In this document: one piece after another, positions 20,035 to 29,582 of the stretch
Layout: each line of letters opens with the position of its first letter
Numbering within the stretch: position 1 is the first letter of the stretch
Assembly (NCBI GenBank): GCA_946186505.1
Contig: CAMHNI010000004.1
Span: 62,001-126,000 of the forward strand
DNA from: an uncultured Prevotellaceae bacterium
GTDB lineage: Bacteria > Bacteroidota > Bacteroidia > Bacteroidales > Bacteroidaceae
DNA length: 64,000 nt
Reading direction: 5' to 3'
Notes under the pieces: model-generated
The model's database searches: none
What the model saw: the letters and a program-made list of their open reading frames with translations, nothing else
What the model was told of the DNA's origin: nothing
Translations under genes and position numbers: made by a program

Positions 20035-20247
20035 AATGTTTGATAAATTAATACACGTATTAAAGTAAATACTTCTTTCTTTCTTTTGACGCTGCAAAGT
20101 TACTTCAACTTTTTGTACAACTTGCTGATATTTAGGGATTTTTGGCAAAATTGTTAATATTCTTGATGTAAGTCAATTCTTTGGCGTGTGGTAAGGATGC
20201 ATTGTGTCGCCGACTTCTTGTGGATGAAGAAAAAAACTTGATAATAA

Positions 20248-20355
20248 ATTTGGCTTTTTACTCACTTATTCGTACCTCTGACAGTCGTCGAAGGTACTTT
20301 CGTTCGAAAAAGTCCAAATATTATTTGGCTTTTTGCTCACTTATTCGTACCTTTG
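20248..20355 (+). repeat. 33-bp direct repeat carrying a promoter -7 element (duplicated promoter)
   Basis: 20248-20280 ATTTGGCTTTTTACTCACTTATTCGTACCTCTG and 20323-20355 ATTTGGCTTTTTGCTCACTTATTCGTACCTTTG; 31/33 identical, 75 bp apart. Confidence 0.9.
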
Positions 20356-20379
20356 CACCCGATTTTTAAGTTAACCTCT

Positions 20380-20461
20380 CGTCGCACCCTCGGGAAGGGT
20401 GGGAATGGACTAATAAAACGACGGCTCTCGGGTAGGGCTGGCATAGTACGCAAGGGGTATG
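20380..20461 (+). promoter_or_regulatory. putative structured 5' leader of ilvC (two tandem UCGGGWA hairpins)
   Basis: Outer stem CGTCG (20380-20384)/CGACG (20419-20423). Hairpin CACCCT-cggga-AGGGTG (20385-20401). Hairpin GCTCT-cgggt-AGGGC (20424-20438). CATA/TATG stem (20442-20461). Confidence 0.5.
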
Positions 20462-20486
20462 TTTAACATTTAATTTTTTAGCTATT

Positions 20487-21536
20487 ATGGCAGAAATGAA
20501 TTTTGGTGGCGTTATCGAAACTGTTGTCACCAGCAAGGAGTTCTCACTCGAGAAAGCACGTGAAGTATTAAAGGACGAAGTGATTGCCGTCATCGGTTAT
20601 GGCGTACAGGGACCTGGTCAGGCCTGCAACCTGCGCGACAACGGTTTCAACGTCATCGTCGGACAGCGTCAGGGCAAGACCTACGACAAGGCTGTTGCCG
20701 ACGGTTGGGTGCCCGGCAAGACCCTCTTCTCTATCGAGGAGGCTGCCGAGAAGGGTACTATCCTCTGCATGCTGCTCTCTGACGCTGGTCAGATTCAGCA
20801 GTGGCCCACCATCAAGCAATATCTGAAGCCTGGTAAGACGCTGTACTACAGCCACGGCTTCGCTATCAACTGGAGCGACCGCACGGGTGTTGTGCCTCCC
20901 GCTGACGTCGATGTCATCATGGTGGCTCCTAAGGGTTCTGGCACCAGCCTCCGCACCATGTTCTGCGAGGGTCGTGGTCTGAACTGCTCGTATGCCATCT
21001 ATCAGGATGCCACGGGCAAGGCCAAGGAGAAAACACTGGCCTTCGGTATCGGTATCGGTGCCGGTTATATGTTCGAGACCACCTTCCAGCGCGAGGCTAC
21101 CTCTGACCTCACCGGTGAGCGTGGTTCACTGATGGGTGCCATCCAGGGCCTGCTGCTGGCACAGTACGAGGTGCTCCGCGAGAACGGCCACTCTCCTTCG
21201 GAGGCTTTCAACGAGACCGTTGAGGAGCTCACCCAGAGCCTCGGCCCGCTCTTCGGTGCCAAGGGTATGGACTGGATGTATGCCAACTGCTCGACCACCG
21301 CACAGCGCGGCGCACTCGACTGGGCTCCCCGTTTCCACGATGCCATCAAACCAGTGATGGAGTGGCTCTACTACTCGGTGAAGACCGGTAATGAGGCCCA
21401 GATCACCATCGACGCCAACTCGAAGCCCGACTACCGTGCCGGTTTGGAGAAGGAGCTCGAGGCCATGCGTAATCAGGAAATGTGGCGTGCCGGCGAGACT
21501 GTCCGCAAACTGCGTCCCGAGAACCAGGACGTATAA
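20487..21536 (+). CDS. ilvC: ketol-acid reductoisomerase
   Basis: 'VIGYGVQGPGQACNLRDNGFNVIVGQR', 'MVAPKGSGTSLR', 'SDLTGERGSLMGAIQGLLLAQYEVLRENGHSPSEAFNETVEE'. Confidence 0.96.
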   Translation: MAEMNFGGVIETVVTSKEFSLEKAREVLKDEVIAVIGYGVQGPGQACNLRDNGFNVIVGQRQGKTYDKAVADGWVPGKTLFSIEEAAEKGTILCMLLSDAGQIQQWPTIKQYLKPGKTLYYSHGFAINWSDRTGVVPPADVDVIMVAPKGSGTSLRTMFCEGRGLNCSYAIYQDATGKAKEKTLAFGIGIGAGYMFETTFQREATSDLTGERGSLMGAIQGLLLAQYEVLRENGHSPSEAFNETVEELTQSLGPLFGAKGMDWMYANCSTTAQRGALDWAPRFHDAIKPVMEWLYYSVKTGNEAQITIDANSKPDYRAGLEKELEAMRNQEMWRAGETVRKLRPENQDV

Positions 21537-21547
21537 ACGAAGCAAGC

Positions 21548-21618
21548 ACGTCTGCTAAACATAAAGAACGAGGGTCTGTCAGGATTGACGACCCTCGTTC
21601 TTTATGTTTAGCAGACGT
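21548..21618. repeat. perfect 29-bp inverted repeat between convergent ilvC and gmd (possible bidirectional terminator)
   Basis: Left arm ACGTCTGCTAAACATAAAGAACGAGGGTC (21548-21576). Right arm GACCCTCGTTCTTTATGTTTAGCAGACGT (21590-21618). 13-nt loop. Confidence 0.95.
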
Positions 21619-21624
21619 CTACAA

Positions 21625-22713
21625 TTATGCTTCCATCTGTGCTTTGATGAACAGTTTCTTGACAAACCGCATGTCGTGCTGTACCATAATCTTTACCAGT
21701 TCAGGGAACGATGTCTTCTGCGGGTTCCAACCCAACTTGGCCTTGGCCTTGGCGGGGTTGCCCAACAGCTGATCGACCTCGGCAGGACGGAAGTACTTCG
21801 GATCGACCTCGACCAGCGACTTGCCCGTAGCCTTGTCGTAACCCTTCTCGTCGATGCCGTCGCCGCGCCACTCCAGTTCGATGCCCACCTCGCGGAAGGC
21901 TAGTGTGCAGAACTCGCGAACGGTGTGGTACTCGCCGGTGGCAATGACGAAGTCGTCGGGCTCGGGCTGCTGCAGGATGAGCCACATGCACTCTACGTAG
22001 TCCTTGGCATAGCCCCAGTCGCGCAGTGAGTTCAGGTTGCCTAAGTAGAGCTTGTCCTGATAACCCTGGGCGATGCGGGCGGCGGCCAGCGTGATCTTGC
22101 GGGTGACGAAAGTCTCGCCGCGGCGCTCACTCTCGTGGTTGAACAGGATGCCGTTGCAGCAGAACATATTGTACGACTCGCGGTAGTTCTTCATAATCCA
22201 GAAGCCATAGAGTTTGGCAACGGCGTAAGGCGAACGGGGGTAGAAGGGCGTCGTCTCCGACTGCGGCACCTCCTGCACTTTACCGTACAGCTCCGAGGTG
22301 GAAGCCTGGTAGATGCGGCACGTCTCGGCCAGTCCGCAGATGCGCACGGCCTCCAATAGGCGCAGCACGCCGTTGGCATCGGTGTCGGCGGTGTATTCCG
22401 GCACGTCGAACGAGACCTTCACGTGGCTCTGTGCGGCGAGGTTGTAAATCTCCGTGGGGCGCACCTTCGAGATAACGCGGATAAGCGATGACGAGTCGGT
22501 CATGTCGGCCCAGTGCAGGTTGACCAGGCGGGACTTCTTCATGTCGCGCACCCACTCGTCGAGGTAGAGGTGCTCAATGCGGGCGGTGTTGAACGACGAC
22601 GAGCGGCGCATCAGGCCGTGAACCTCGTAGCCTTTCTCAATTAAGAACTCGGCCAGGTACGAACCGTCCTGTCCCGTAATACCAGTTATCAGTGCAACTT
22701 TCTTTTCTTCCAT
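21625..22713 (-). CDS. gmd: GDP-mannose 4,6-dehydratase
   Basis: '[44 protein letters not shown]', '[38 protein letters not shown]'. Confidence 0.97.
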   Translation of the reverse strand: MEEKKVALITGITGQDGSYLAEFLIEKGYEVHGLMRRSSSFNTARIEHLYLDEWVRDMKKSRLVNLHWADMTDSSSLIRVISKVRPTEIYNLAAQSHVKVSFDVPEYTADTDANGVLRLLEAVRICGLAETCRIYQASTSELYGKVQEVPQSETTPFYPRSPYAVAKLYGFWIMKNYRESYNMFCCNGILFNHESERRGETFVTRKITLAAARIAQGYQDKLYLGNLNSLRDWGYAKDYVECMWLILQQPEPDDFVIATGEYHTVREFCTLAFREVGIELEWRGDGIDEKGYDKATGKSLVEVDPKYFRPAEVDQLLGNPAKAKAKLGWNPQKTSFPELVKIMVQHDMRFVKKLFIKAQMEA

Positions 22714-22750
22714 ATCTTATTCTTACTTCTCACTTTTCACTTTTCATTTT

Positions 22751-23818
22751 TCATTTCTCCCCCGCGAACTGCTTGATGCGTTGTTCTTCTGACAGTTTAC
22801 AGATGAGGAGAGTGCCATTGTTCTCGGCCACGATGTAGCCGTCGAGTCCCTGGATGACCACCTTCCGTTCCTGGGTGGTGTGGACAATGCAGTTGTGGCT
22901 CTCGAACATACTGATGTCAGGACCGATGCAGGCGTTGCCGTACAGGTCACGCTGGCTCTGCTGGTGCAGTGAACCCCATGTGCCGAGGTCGCTCCACCCG
23001 AAATCAGAGGGACAGACGAAGATCTCTTCGGCTTTTTCCATGATGGCATAGTCCACCGAGATACTCTCGCACTCAGGGAAGCGCTCGTTGATAGCTTCCT
23101 GCTCACGTTCTGTACCGTAAAGGGGCAGCATCGACTCAAAAATCTTGGCCATTGAGGGCTGGTACATGCGGAAGGCGTTGACGATGGTGTTGACGTTCCA
23201 GATGAAGATGCCTGCGTTCCAGAAATAGTTGGACTCCTTGATATACTGTGTGGCAGTGGCCAGATCGGGTTTCTCGCGGAAGGAGTCCACGCGGAAGATT
23301 CCCTTGTTGCGCAGTGAGTTGGCGCTCAGGTTGGCCTGTATATAGCCATAGCCTGTCTCGGGGCGGTTGGGCTTCATGCCGAGGGTGACAATGGCATCGG
23401 TGTCGCAGGTGAACTTCATGCACTCGCTGATGACGCGCTGGAACTCCTTGACATCCATGACAATGTGGTCGGAGGGCGTGACAACGATGTTGGCCTTGGG
23501 ATCGCGTGACTTGATTCGCCACGAGATGTAGGCGATGCAGGGTGCCGTGTTGCGGCGGCAAGGTTCGCAGAGGATGTTGCTCTGCGGCATGTCGGGCAGC
23601 TGACGTGCCACGATGTCGGCATATTTCTGATTGGTGACAACCCAGATGTTCTCGGGTTTCACGAGACTGCCGAAACGCTCGACGGTCAGTTGCAGCAGAG
23701 TCTTTCCTGTTCCTAATACGTCAATGAACTGTTTCGGGTGTTCCGTAGTGCTCATTGGCCAGAAACGGCTTCCTACGCCGCCGGCCATGATGACCAGATG
23801 ATTATTGAATTTTGCCAT
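22751..23818 (-). CDS. manC: mannose-1-phosphate guanylyltransferase
   Basis: 'LVIMAGGVGSRFWPMSTTEHPKQFIDVLGTGKTLLQLTVERF', 'ETGYGYIQ', 'WNAGIFIW'. Confidence 0.94.
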   Translation of the reverse strand: MAKFNNHLVIMAGGVGSRFWPMSTTEHPKQFIDVLGTGKTLLQLTVERFGSLVKPENIWVVTNQKYADIVARQLPDMPQSNILCEPCRRNTAPCIAYISWRIKSRDPKANIVVTPSDHIVMDVKEFQRVISECMKFTCDTDAIVTLGMKPNRPETGYGYIQANLSANSLRNKGIFRVDSFREKPDLATATQYIKESNYFWNAGIFIWNVNTIVNAFRMYQPSMAKIFESMLPLYGTEREQEAINERFPECESISVDYAIMEKAEEIFVCPSDFGWSDLGTWGSLHQQSQRDLYGNACIGPDISMFESHNCIVHTTQERKVVIQGLDGYIVAENNGTLLICKLSEEQRIKQFAGEK

Positions 23819-23821
23819 AAT

Positions 23822-24451
23822 CTATAGTCCTTTCTTTTTGTTGATAATACGTTTGATGATGAAGTAGGCGGCAGCAGCGAGCAACAGGGCTATGATAGCC
23901 AGTTTGATGTACTCTGCATACTCCGTAATCTTGTCGTTCAGCTGTTCTTCGGGCACGATGGCATGGAGGTACCAGCCAAGAGCTGCCAGCACTGAGTGCC
24001 AGCCGCCTGCACCGATGGTTGTGAACAGCAGGAACTTCCAGTAGTTCATGCGTGCCAGTCCGGCGGGAATGGATATGAGGTGTCGGATGACGGGCACGAA
24101 GCGTCCGGTGAGTGTGGCGGCCACGCCGTGGTCGTCAAAGTATTTCTCGCTTTTCTCTATCTTCTCTTGGTTCAGCAGGCAGAGATGTCCTAAACGGCTG
24201 TTGGCAAAGCGGTACACCACAGGCCGTCCTACGTACTTGGCAACGAAGTAGTTGATGCTGGCACCGACGTCTGCACCGACTGTGGCATACAGGATGATAA
24301 GCAGCACGTTCAGTGAACCGCCGGCGGCGTGGTAGGCTGCTGGTGTCACGACAAACTCTGAAGGAACGGGCACAACGGTGCTCTCCAACAACATCAGGAA
24401 GAAGATGGTCGGGTAGTTGAGGTTGCCGAGCAGTGTGCTTATAAAGTTCAT
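23822..24451 (-). CDS. DedA-family membrane protein
   Basis: 'LESTVVPVPSEFVVTPAAY', 'GRFVPVIRHLISIPAGLARMNYWKFLLFTTIGAGGW'. Confidence 0.92.
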   Translation of the reverse strand: MNFISTLLGNLNYPTIFFLMLLESTVVPVPSEFVVTPAAYHAAGGSLNVLLIILYATVGADVGASINYFVAKYVGRPVVYRFANSRLGHLCLLNQEKIEKSEKYFDDHGVAATLTGRFVPVIRHLISIPAGLARMNYWKFLLFTTIGAGGWHSVLAALGWYLHAIVPEEQLNDKITEYAEYIKLAIIALLLAAAAYFIIKRIINKKKGL

Positions 24452-25863
24452 TCTTTCTTTTGATGGGTTAGATATTCATAATACTCCTCAGGATTGACGG
24501 CATGGGGAAAAAGGTGGCTCAGTACCAGTCTGGCTTCCTGCGGATTACAGGCGCAGGCTTTCTTGAGGTAGCTGAGAAATTCCTCGTCACGCTTCAGGTC
24601 GTGGCAGCAGAGGGCCATATAGGCGAACCCCTCGTTCCAGTCGTCATCGACCATGTCGAAAAACTTCAGGAACAGTTTATAGCTGGCTTCAACGTAGTGG
24701 TTGTCATACATAGAGACAATGATGCGCAGCACAGTGTGGGGAGCGTAGCCCGACTTGGTTATAGCTTTCTTGAACACCTGCTCTGCTTCCTCCGTTTTGC
24801 TGTTGGACAGCAGAATATGTCCTTTCACTATGAGCATATTGATGTGGTCACAGTCCAGCTCCTCAGTCTGGTCAATATACGAAAGTGCGGTCTCGGGCTT
24901 CCCTGTCTCGTTGTAGGCAAAAGCCAGTTCCTGATAGATGTCTGCCAGATAGGGAGAGTCTTCGGGAGCTGTCCGTTCTGCTTCTAACAGTCGTTCGATG
25001 GCTTCTTCGTGCTGTCCCAGATTGGCAAGGCAGGTTCCCTGGTGCAACAATCCGAACTCGTCATCCGGCATACGCTCATTATATCTCCTGTAGAATTCCA
25101 GGGCTTCTTCATAGTTCTCCAGCCTGAATAGACCGTTGGCCTTGGCCACAAGCCCGTCGGCATCGTCAGGGTCGATGGCAATGGCATACTCACTGCTTGT
25201 AACGGCGGCACCGTAGTCCTCTTTCATGAACTGTGTGTTGGCCAGGGCGTTCCAGTATCGTTTCTGGAAAGGGTTCCTGTCAATCAGCTCATTGAAGATG
25301 CGTTCTGAGTCATCATACTTGCCCAGTCCGAACAGGGTGCGTCCCATCAGTTCCTTGAAATCGTCAGTGTTCTCCTGTCTAGCACGCATCATCCACTCTA
25401 AGGACTTCTCGCTGTAACCGTAGTCGGTGTACAGATTAGCCACGTCAAGGACGTAGTCCTGGTATTCGTCTGGCGGTACGTCTTTCAGGCATTGTCTGAG
25501 ATACTCGTCGGCCTGATCGGTCTTCTCTTGGGCTATCCATATTTCGGCGCGGCAGTATATGTACTCTGGCAATTCATGGTCAACGATGCTGTCCAAGTAT
25601 TCCTCTGCAGACTCGAAGTCCCCCTGGCTGATAGCGTTGTGAATCTGGTAGTTGAGGGCAACGACGGAGTCGGGTTGTAGCTCGAGTGCACGGTCAAGTG
25701 CCTGCTGGGCATCGTCGTAACGCCCTTCCTGCTGGTAGTAGTCAGCAATATCGGCCAGGTCGTCGGCATCCATGAATACCATCTGCCCCGACCTTACCGT
25801 CTGCTCGTAGTCATCCAGCATCTCGAGAAACTCCTCATCGTTGAAATACTCCTCGTTGTTCAC
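24448..25863 (-). CDS. tetratricopeptide-repeat protein
   Basis: Repeated TPR units, e.g. 'YYQQEGRYDDAQQALDRALELQPDSV', 'YDDSERIFNELIDRNPFQKRYW'. Confidence 0.9.
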   Translation of the reverse strand: MNNEEYFNDEEFLEMLDDYEQTVRSGQMVFMDADDLADIADYYQQEGRYDDAQQALDRALELQPDSVVALNYQIHNAISQGDFESAEEYLDSIVDHELPEYIYCRAEIWIAQEKTDQADEYLRQCLKDVPPDEYQDYVLDVANLYTDYGYSEKSLEWMMRARQENTDDFKELMGRTLFGLGKYDDSERIFNELIDRNPFQKRYWNALANTQFMKEDYGAAVTSSEYAIAIDPDDADGLVAKANGLFRLENYEEALEFYRRYNERMPDDEFGLLHQGTCLANLGQHEEAIERLLEAERTAPEDSPYLADIYQELAFAYNETGKPETALSYIDQTEELDCDHINMLIVKGHILLSNSKTEEAEQVFKKAITKSGYAPHTVLRIIVSMYDNHYVEASYKLFLKFFDMVDDDWNEGFAYMALCCHDLKRDEEFLSYLKKACACNPQEARLVLSHLFPHAVNPEEYYEYLTHQKKE

Positions 25864-25888
25864 TTCTTACTTTTTCACTTTTCACTTT

Positions 25889-27640
25889 TCACTTCTTCGT
25901 CTCTTTCAGTCCGACCGTCTTGTTGAAGACAGGCTTGTCGGGAGTGGAGTCCGGATCGACGTTGAAGTAGCCGATACGCTGGAACTGCAGGTACGTCAGC
26001 GGCTTCATCTGGGCGGCGAACGGTTCTATGTAACAGTCCGTCAGCACCTTCAGCGAGTCGGGGTTCATCATCACACGCATGGCATCCATACCCTTCAGGC
26101 CTTCTTCCTCCTCGATGCGCTTCAGCTCGTCGCGGGGGTTCTCCACCTTCCACAGGCGGTCGTAGAGACGCACCTCGGCCTTCACAGCGTTGTGACACGA
26201 TACCCAGTGCAGCGTCTTACCCTTGATCTTGCGGTCGGCACCGGGCAGTCCGCTGCGCGTCTCGGGATCGTAGGTACAGTAGATGGTGGTGATGCGCCCC
26301 TCGGCATCCTTGTCGCAGGGGTGCTCCTCGTCACACTTGATGATATAGGCGTTCTTCAGGCGCACCTCCTTGCCGGGAGCCAGTCGCATGAACTTCTTCT
26401 CGGCAACCTCCATGAAGTCTTCGCGCTCAATCCAAATCTCGCGGCTGAACTCCACCTCATGGGTGCCGTCGGCCTCGTTCTCGGGGTTGTTCACGGCGGT
26501 CAGCATCTCCGTCTTGTCCTCGGGGTAGTTGGTGAAGACCACCTTCACGGGATCGAGCACGGCACTGACTCGCAGGGCTCGCGTGTTCAGGTCGTCGCGC
26601 AGCGAACTCTCAAACAGGGCCGTGTCGTTCAGGGCATCAATCTTGGTGTAGCCTATCTTGTCGATGAACTTCTTGATGCCCTCAGGCGAATAGCCGCGAC
26701 GACGATAGCCGCAGATGGTCGGCATGCGCGGGTCGTCCCATCCGCTGACAGCACCCTCGCTGACCAGCAGTCGCAGGTTGCGCTTTGAAAGCAGAATGTA
26801 GTTCAGGTTCAGCTTGTTGAACTCTGTCTGCCTCGGGCGGTTGTCCTCAATATCTGCCGTCTCGCCCTTCCACTCCTTCATCCATGTCACGAAGAGATCG
26901 TACAGGGGACGGTGCTCCACAAACTCCAGCGTACACCACGAGTGGGTGACACCCTCCAAGTAGTCGCACTGGCCGTGGGTAAAGTCATACATCGGGTAGG
27001 CGTTCCACTTCGAGCCAGTCTTCACGTGGGGCAGGTTCAGCACGCGGTACATAAGCGGGTCGCGGAACAGCATGTTCGGGTGGGCCATGTCAATCTTGGC
27101 GCGCAGCACCAACGTGCCCGGCTCGCACTTGCCGCTGTTCATAAACTCAAACAGCCGCAGGTTCTCCTCGACGGGACGGTTGCGGTAGGGCGAGTTGGTG
27201 CCAGCCTGGGTGGTCGTGCCCTTCTGCTGGGCTATCATCTCGGCGCTCTGCTCATCGACGTATGCACGACCCTGCTTGATGAGCCACACGGCGAAGTCCC
27301 ACAGCTGCTGGAAGTAGTCTGAGGCGTAATAGACGTTGGCCCACTCGAAGCCCAGCCACTTGATGTCGTGCTCGATGCTCTCTATGTATTCCGTGTCCTC
27401 CTTCACGGGGTTCGTGTCGTCGAAGCGCAGGTTGCACTCGCCGCCGTATTTCTTGGCCAGTCCGAAGTCGATGGCAATGGCCTTGGCGTGCCCGATGTGC
27501 AGGTAGCCGTTAGGCTCCGGCGGGAAACGCGTCTGTAGCCGACCGCCGTTCTTGCCGGCAGCCAGGTCGTCAATCACTTTCTGTTCTACGAAGCTTACAG
27601 ACCGCTTCTCCTCGTTCTCAATGGTTGTTTTCTCTGTCAT
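25889..27640 (-). CDS. glnS: glutaminyl-tRNA synthetase
   Basis: 'RFPPEPNGYLHIGHAKAIAIDFGLAKKYGGECNLRFDDTNPVKED' and 'LLSKRNLRLLVSEGAVSGWDDPRMPTI'. Confidence 0.97.
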   Translation of the reverse strand: MTEKTTIENEEKRSVSFVEQKVIDDLAAGKNGGRLQTRFPPEPNGYLHIGHAKAIAIDFGLAKKYGGECNLRFDDTNPVKEDTEYIESIEHDIKWLGFEWANVYYASDYFQQLWDFAVWLIKQGRAYVDEQSAEMIAQQKGTTTQAGTNSPYRNRPVEENLRLFEFMNSGKCEPGTLVLRAKIDMAHPNMLFRDPLMYRVLNLPHVKTGSKWNAYPMYDFTHGQCDYLEGVTHSWCTLEFVEHRPLYDLFVTWMKEWKGETADIEDNRPRQTEFNKLNLNYILLSKRNLRLLVSEGAVSGWDDPRMPTICGYRRRGYSPEGIKKFIDKIGYTKIDALNDTALFESSLRDDLNTRALRVSAVLDPVKVVFTNYPEDKTEMLTAVNNPENEADGTHEVEFSREIWIEREDFMEVAEKKFMRLAPGKEVRLKNAYIIKCDEEHPCDKDAEGRITTIYCTYDPETRSGLPGADRKIKGKTLHWVSCHNAVKAEVRLYDRLWKVENPRDELKRIEEEEGLKGMDAMRVMMNPDSLKVLTDCYIEPFAAQMKPLTYLQFQRIGYFNVDPDSTPDKPVFNKTVGLKETKK

Positions 27641-27720
27641 ATTTCACCTATCTTCTTTTTTACGCTGCAAAGGTACTGCAAAATCCTGAAACCGCCAAAC
27701 CTTTTTCCGCTTTTAAGAGC

Positions 27721-27755
27721 AAAAAAGCGACATCTCTTATGAAATGCCGCTTTTT
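27721..27755 (-). terminator. intrinsic terminator
   Basis: AAAAAGCG..CAT / ATG..CGCTTTTT hairpin. T-run on the minus strand, downstream of the protease/dockerin-like ORFs. Confidence 0.65.
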
Positions 27756-27782
27756 AGTAAACGCTGATTCTTTAGCCGCTTA

Positions 27783-27878
27783 TTACTGCGTCCTGCCCAA
27801 GATGTAGTCGATGAGTTTCGTCACGTCGGCCATGTTCACGAAGCCGTCGTTGTTCAGGTAGTCTTCCGCTTTATTCAT
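27783..27878 (-). pseudogene. orphan dockerin-type-I-like half domain (31 codons)
   Basis: Reverse-strand ORF 'MNKAEDYLNNDGFVNMADVTKLIDYILGRTQ*'. Overlaps the stop of the upstream protease in another frame. Too short for the ORF track. Confidence 0.65.
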
Positions 27879-29130
27879 TTAAATACTCCGTATACTCTAC
27901 ATCTTTCTTCTTAACGTAGTCCACATGCGCATTACGGAAGTTGAAGCAAAGACGCTCAAACGACCAAAGAAGAGGGAGTCCCCAAAATCCTCGTGAATCG
28001 GGATAGGAAACGAATCCGTGAGCATACATTCCTGCTTCTAACCACATCTTCATACCACCGACCTCGGCAAAGAATCCTTCTTTACGATTGGCATATTGCT
28101 TGGGTAAGAGAAAAGCATTCGAGCCTGTGTCGAGAATCAACGAACTCTCATGGCCGTCAAGATTACAGGGTAGGCAGATGCAACGTTCTCCCTTGGATCC
28201 CGTATTCATAGTGAAGTTTGCCTCTTTCTTATTTTTAGGAAATGGATAGCGGAACACTATGCTGTCACGCGATAGTTCCATATATTCAAGTCGGGCTAAG
28301 TCGGGTGTACCGATGAAACCTGTACAGTTGTATTCCTCCACTTCATCGGACACCCATACAGGGAGGTTGTAAAACTTGATACCGTCAATGCACAGACTGT
28401 CAACAATGCCTAACTGCATACTGTAGACAATATCGGGATGTGTGGCGGAACTTGCCCTAATAGAATCGGGTAACAACCTGACATTCAGCTGACGGGCATA
28501 CTTCTGAAACAAAATCGTGCTTGACATCATACCCGTGTCCACGATGAAGCGATTCCCCTTTGCTTGATTCACTTTAGCGTCAATGCAAATATGTCCAACG
28601 GAATCCCTGTCGAACGCCAACCCTACGACATTCTTCGTACGCTGGATGCTGACTGGGAGGATATCCTTGCCCGCTGACGCTAACCGATGCCAGTGCCTCG
28701 CCAGTTCCATCAGTTTTGGCTTGTCCTTCCATCGGCGGTCTATATAGCATGCCATTCTCTCAAGTTCGTCATATTGGTTACGCAACAGTGCCAACCTATA
28801 TTTCATGTCCAACAAATAGTTTACAACACCTTGTATCCGTTGGTTTGGCGCTTTCTCTAACAAATAATCAGCCATTTCAATCGCCAAACTATCTAGCCCA
28901 TACGCACGACAATATTCGATGACGACCAGACTGCGTATCAGTGGATCCACTCCCTTGTCTGTCTGCATGGCCTTAGCATACATTTCGTCGTAGTTTACGT
29001 GCCGCAATTCAGCAGAAGCATTCAGTTGTTCCTGTAGCCAGTTGTTCACGTCTTGTGCGCTCACCTGACCATAGAAGGTACTCAGTAAGCATGTTAATAG
29101 TATTTTCCTAATGCTATTTATTATCATCAT
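27871..29130 (-). CDS. retropepsin-like aspartyl protease family protein, secreted
   Basis: Two D-T/S-G motifs: 'FIVDTGMMSSTI' and 'LILDTGSNAFLL'. Signal peptide from 29130 'MMIINSIRKILLTCLLSTFYGQVSA'. Confidence 0.82.
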   Translation of the reverse strand: MMIINSIRKILLTCLLSTFYGQVSAQDVNNWLQEQLNASAELRHVNYDEMYAKAMQTDKGVDPLIRSLVVIEYCRAYGLDSLAIEMADYLLEKAPNQRIQGVVNYLLDMKYRLALLRNQYDELERMACYIDRRWKDKPKLMELARHWHRLASAGKDILPVSIQRTKNVVGLAFDRDSVGHICIDAKVNQAKGNRFIVDTGMMSSTILFQKYARQLNVRLLPDSIRASSATHPDIVYSMQLGIVDSLCIDGIKFYNLPVWVSDEVEEYNCTGFIGTPDLARLEYMELSRDSIVFRYPFPKNKKEANFTMNTGSKGERCICLPCNLDGHESSLILDTGSNAFLLPKQYANRKEGFFAEVGGMKMWLEAGMYAHGFVSYPDSRGFWGLPLLWSFERLCFNFRNAHVDYVKKKDVEYTEYLNE

Positions 29131-29421
29131 TTCTACCAATCTTTCAATTTTTATTGTGGACGGTTTGTAAGTTGTTGGCAAAGATAGCGAATTAATCCGA
29201 ACTGGCAAAGAGAAATGACAGAAAAAGTAAAGGCTGTGTTCTTTTCCTGTCGTGCTTCAATCCTTTTACGTAGTTAGTAATTGCTTGATAGCTAACGCCT
29301 TACGGTGAATGGTTGCTTTTGGTATGGATGACGCAGCTTTGTCAAAGGAAACGGCTTGATGTGAGGGGCTGTTTTGGTGGATAAAGTGGCGGTTTACGGA
29401 CGAAAGGCGGCGGGTTTTGCT

Positions 29422-29441
29422 TTGCTGACCTTGGTCAGCAA
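29422..29441. repeat. short perfect palindrome adjacent to the tandem array
   Basis: TTGCTGACC-TT-GGTCAGCAA, 9-bp arms. Confidence 0.85.
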
Positions 29442-29448
29442 TTCATTT

Positions 29449-29536
29449 GGCGGCTCCAAACGATATGAATGGCGGCTCCAAACGAGGTGAATGGCGGCTC
29501 CAAACCATGTGAATGGCGGCTCCAAACGAGGTGAAT
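29449..29536. repeat. 4 x 22-bp tandem repeat
   Basis: GGCGGCTCCAAACGATATGAAT / GGCGGCTCCAAACGAGGTGAAT / GGCGGCTCCAAACCATGTGAAT / GGCGGCTCCAAACGAGGTGAAT, then a decayed unit. Confidence 0.97.
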
Positions 29537-29554
29537 GGAGGCGATAGACGACAT

Positions 29555-29582
29555 AAAAATGGTGAAGAGATAACCCTTCACC
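29555..29582 (-). terminator. intrinsic terminator of mltG
   Basis: On the minus strand: GGTGAAG-ggttatct-CTTCACC followed by ATTTTTATG. Confidence 0.65.

Noticed and set aside
20380-20461. T-box or leader-peptide attenuator for ilvC
   Set aside because: No branched-chain-rich short ORF and no T-box-like motif; reported only as an unassigned structured leader.
29449-29536. possible CRISPR array
   Set aside because: The 22-bp units abut directly with no unique spacers, and there are no cas genes in the window.
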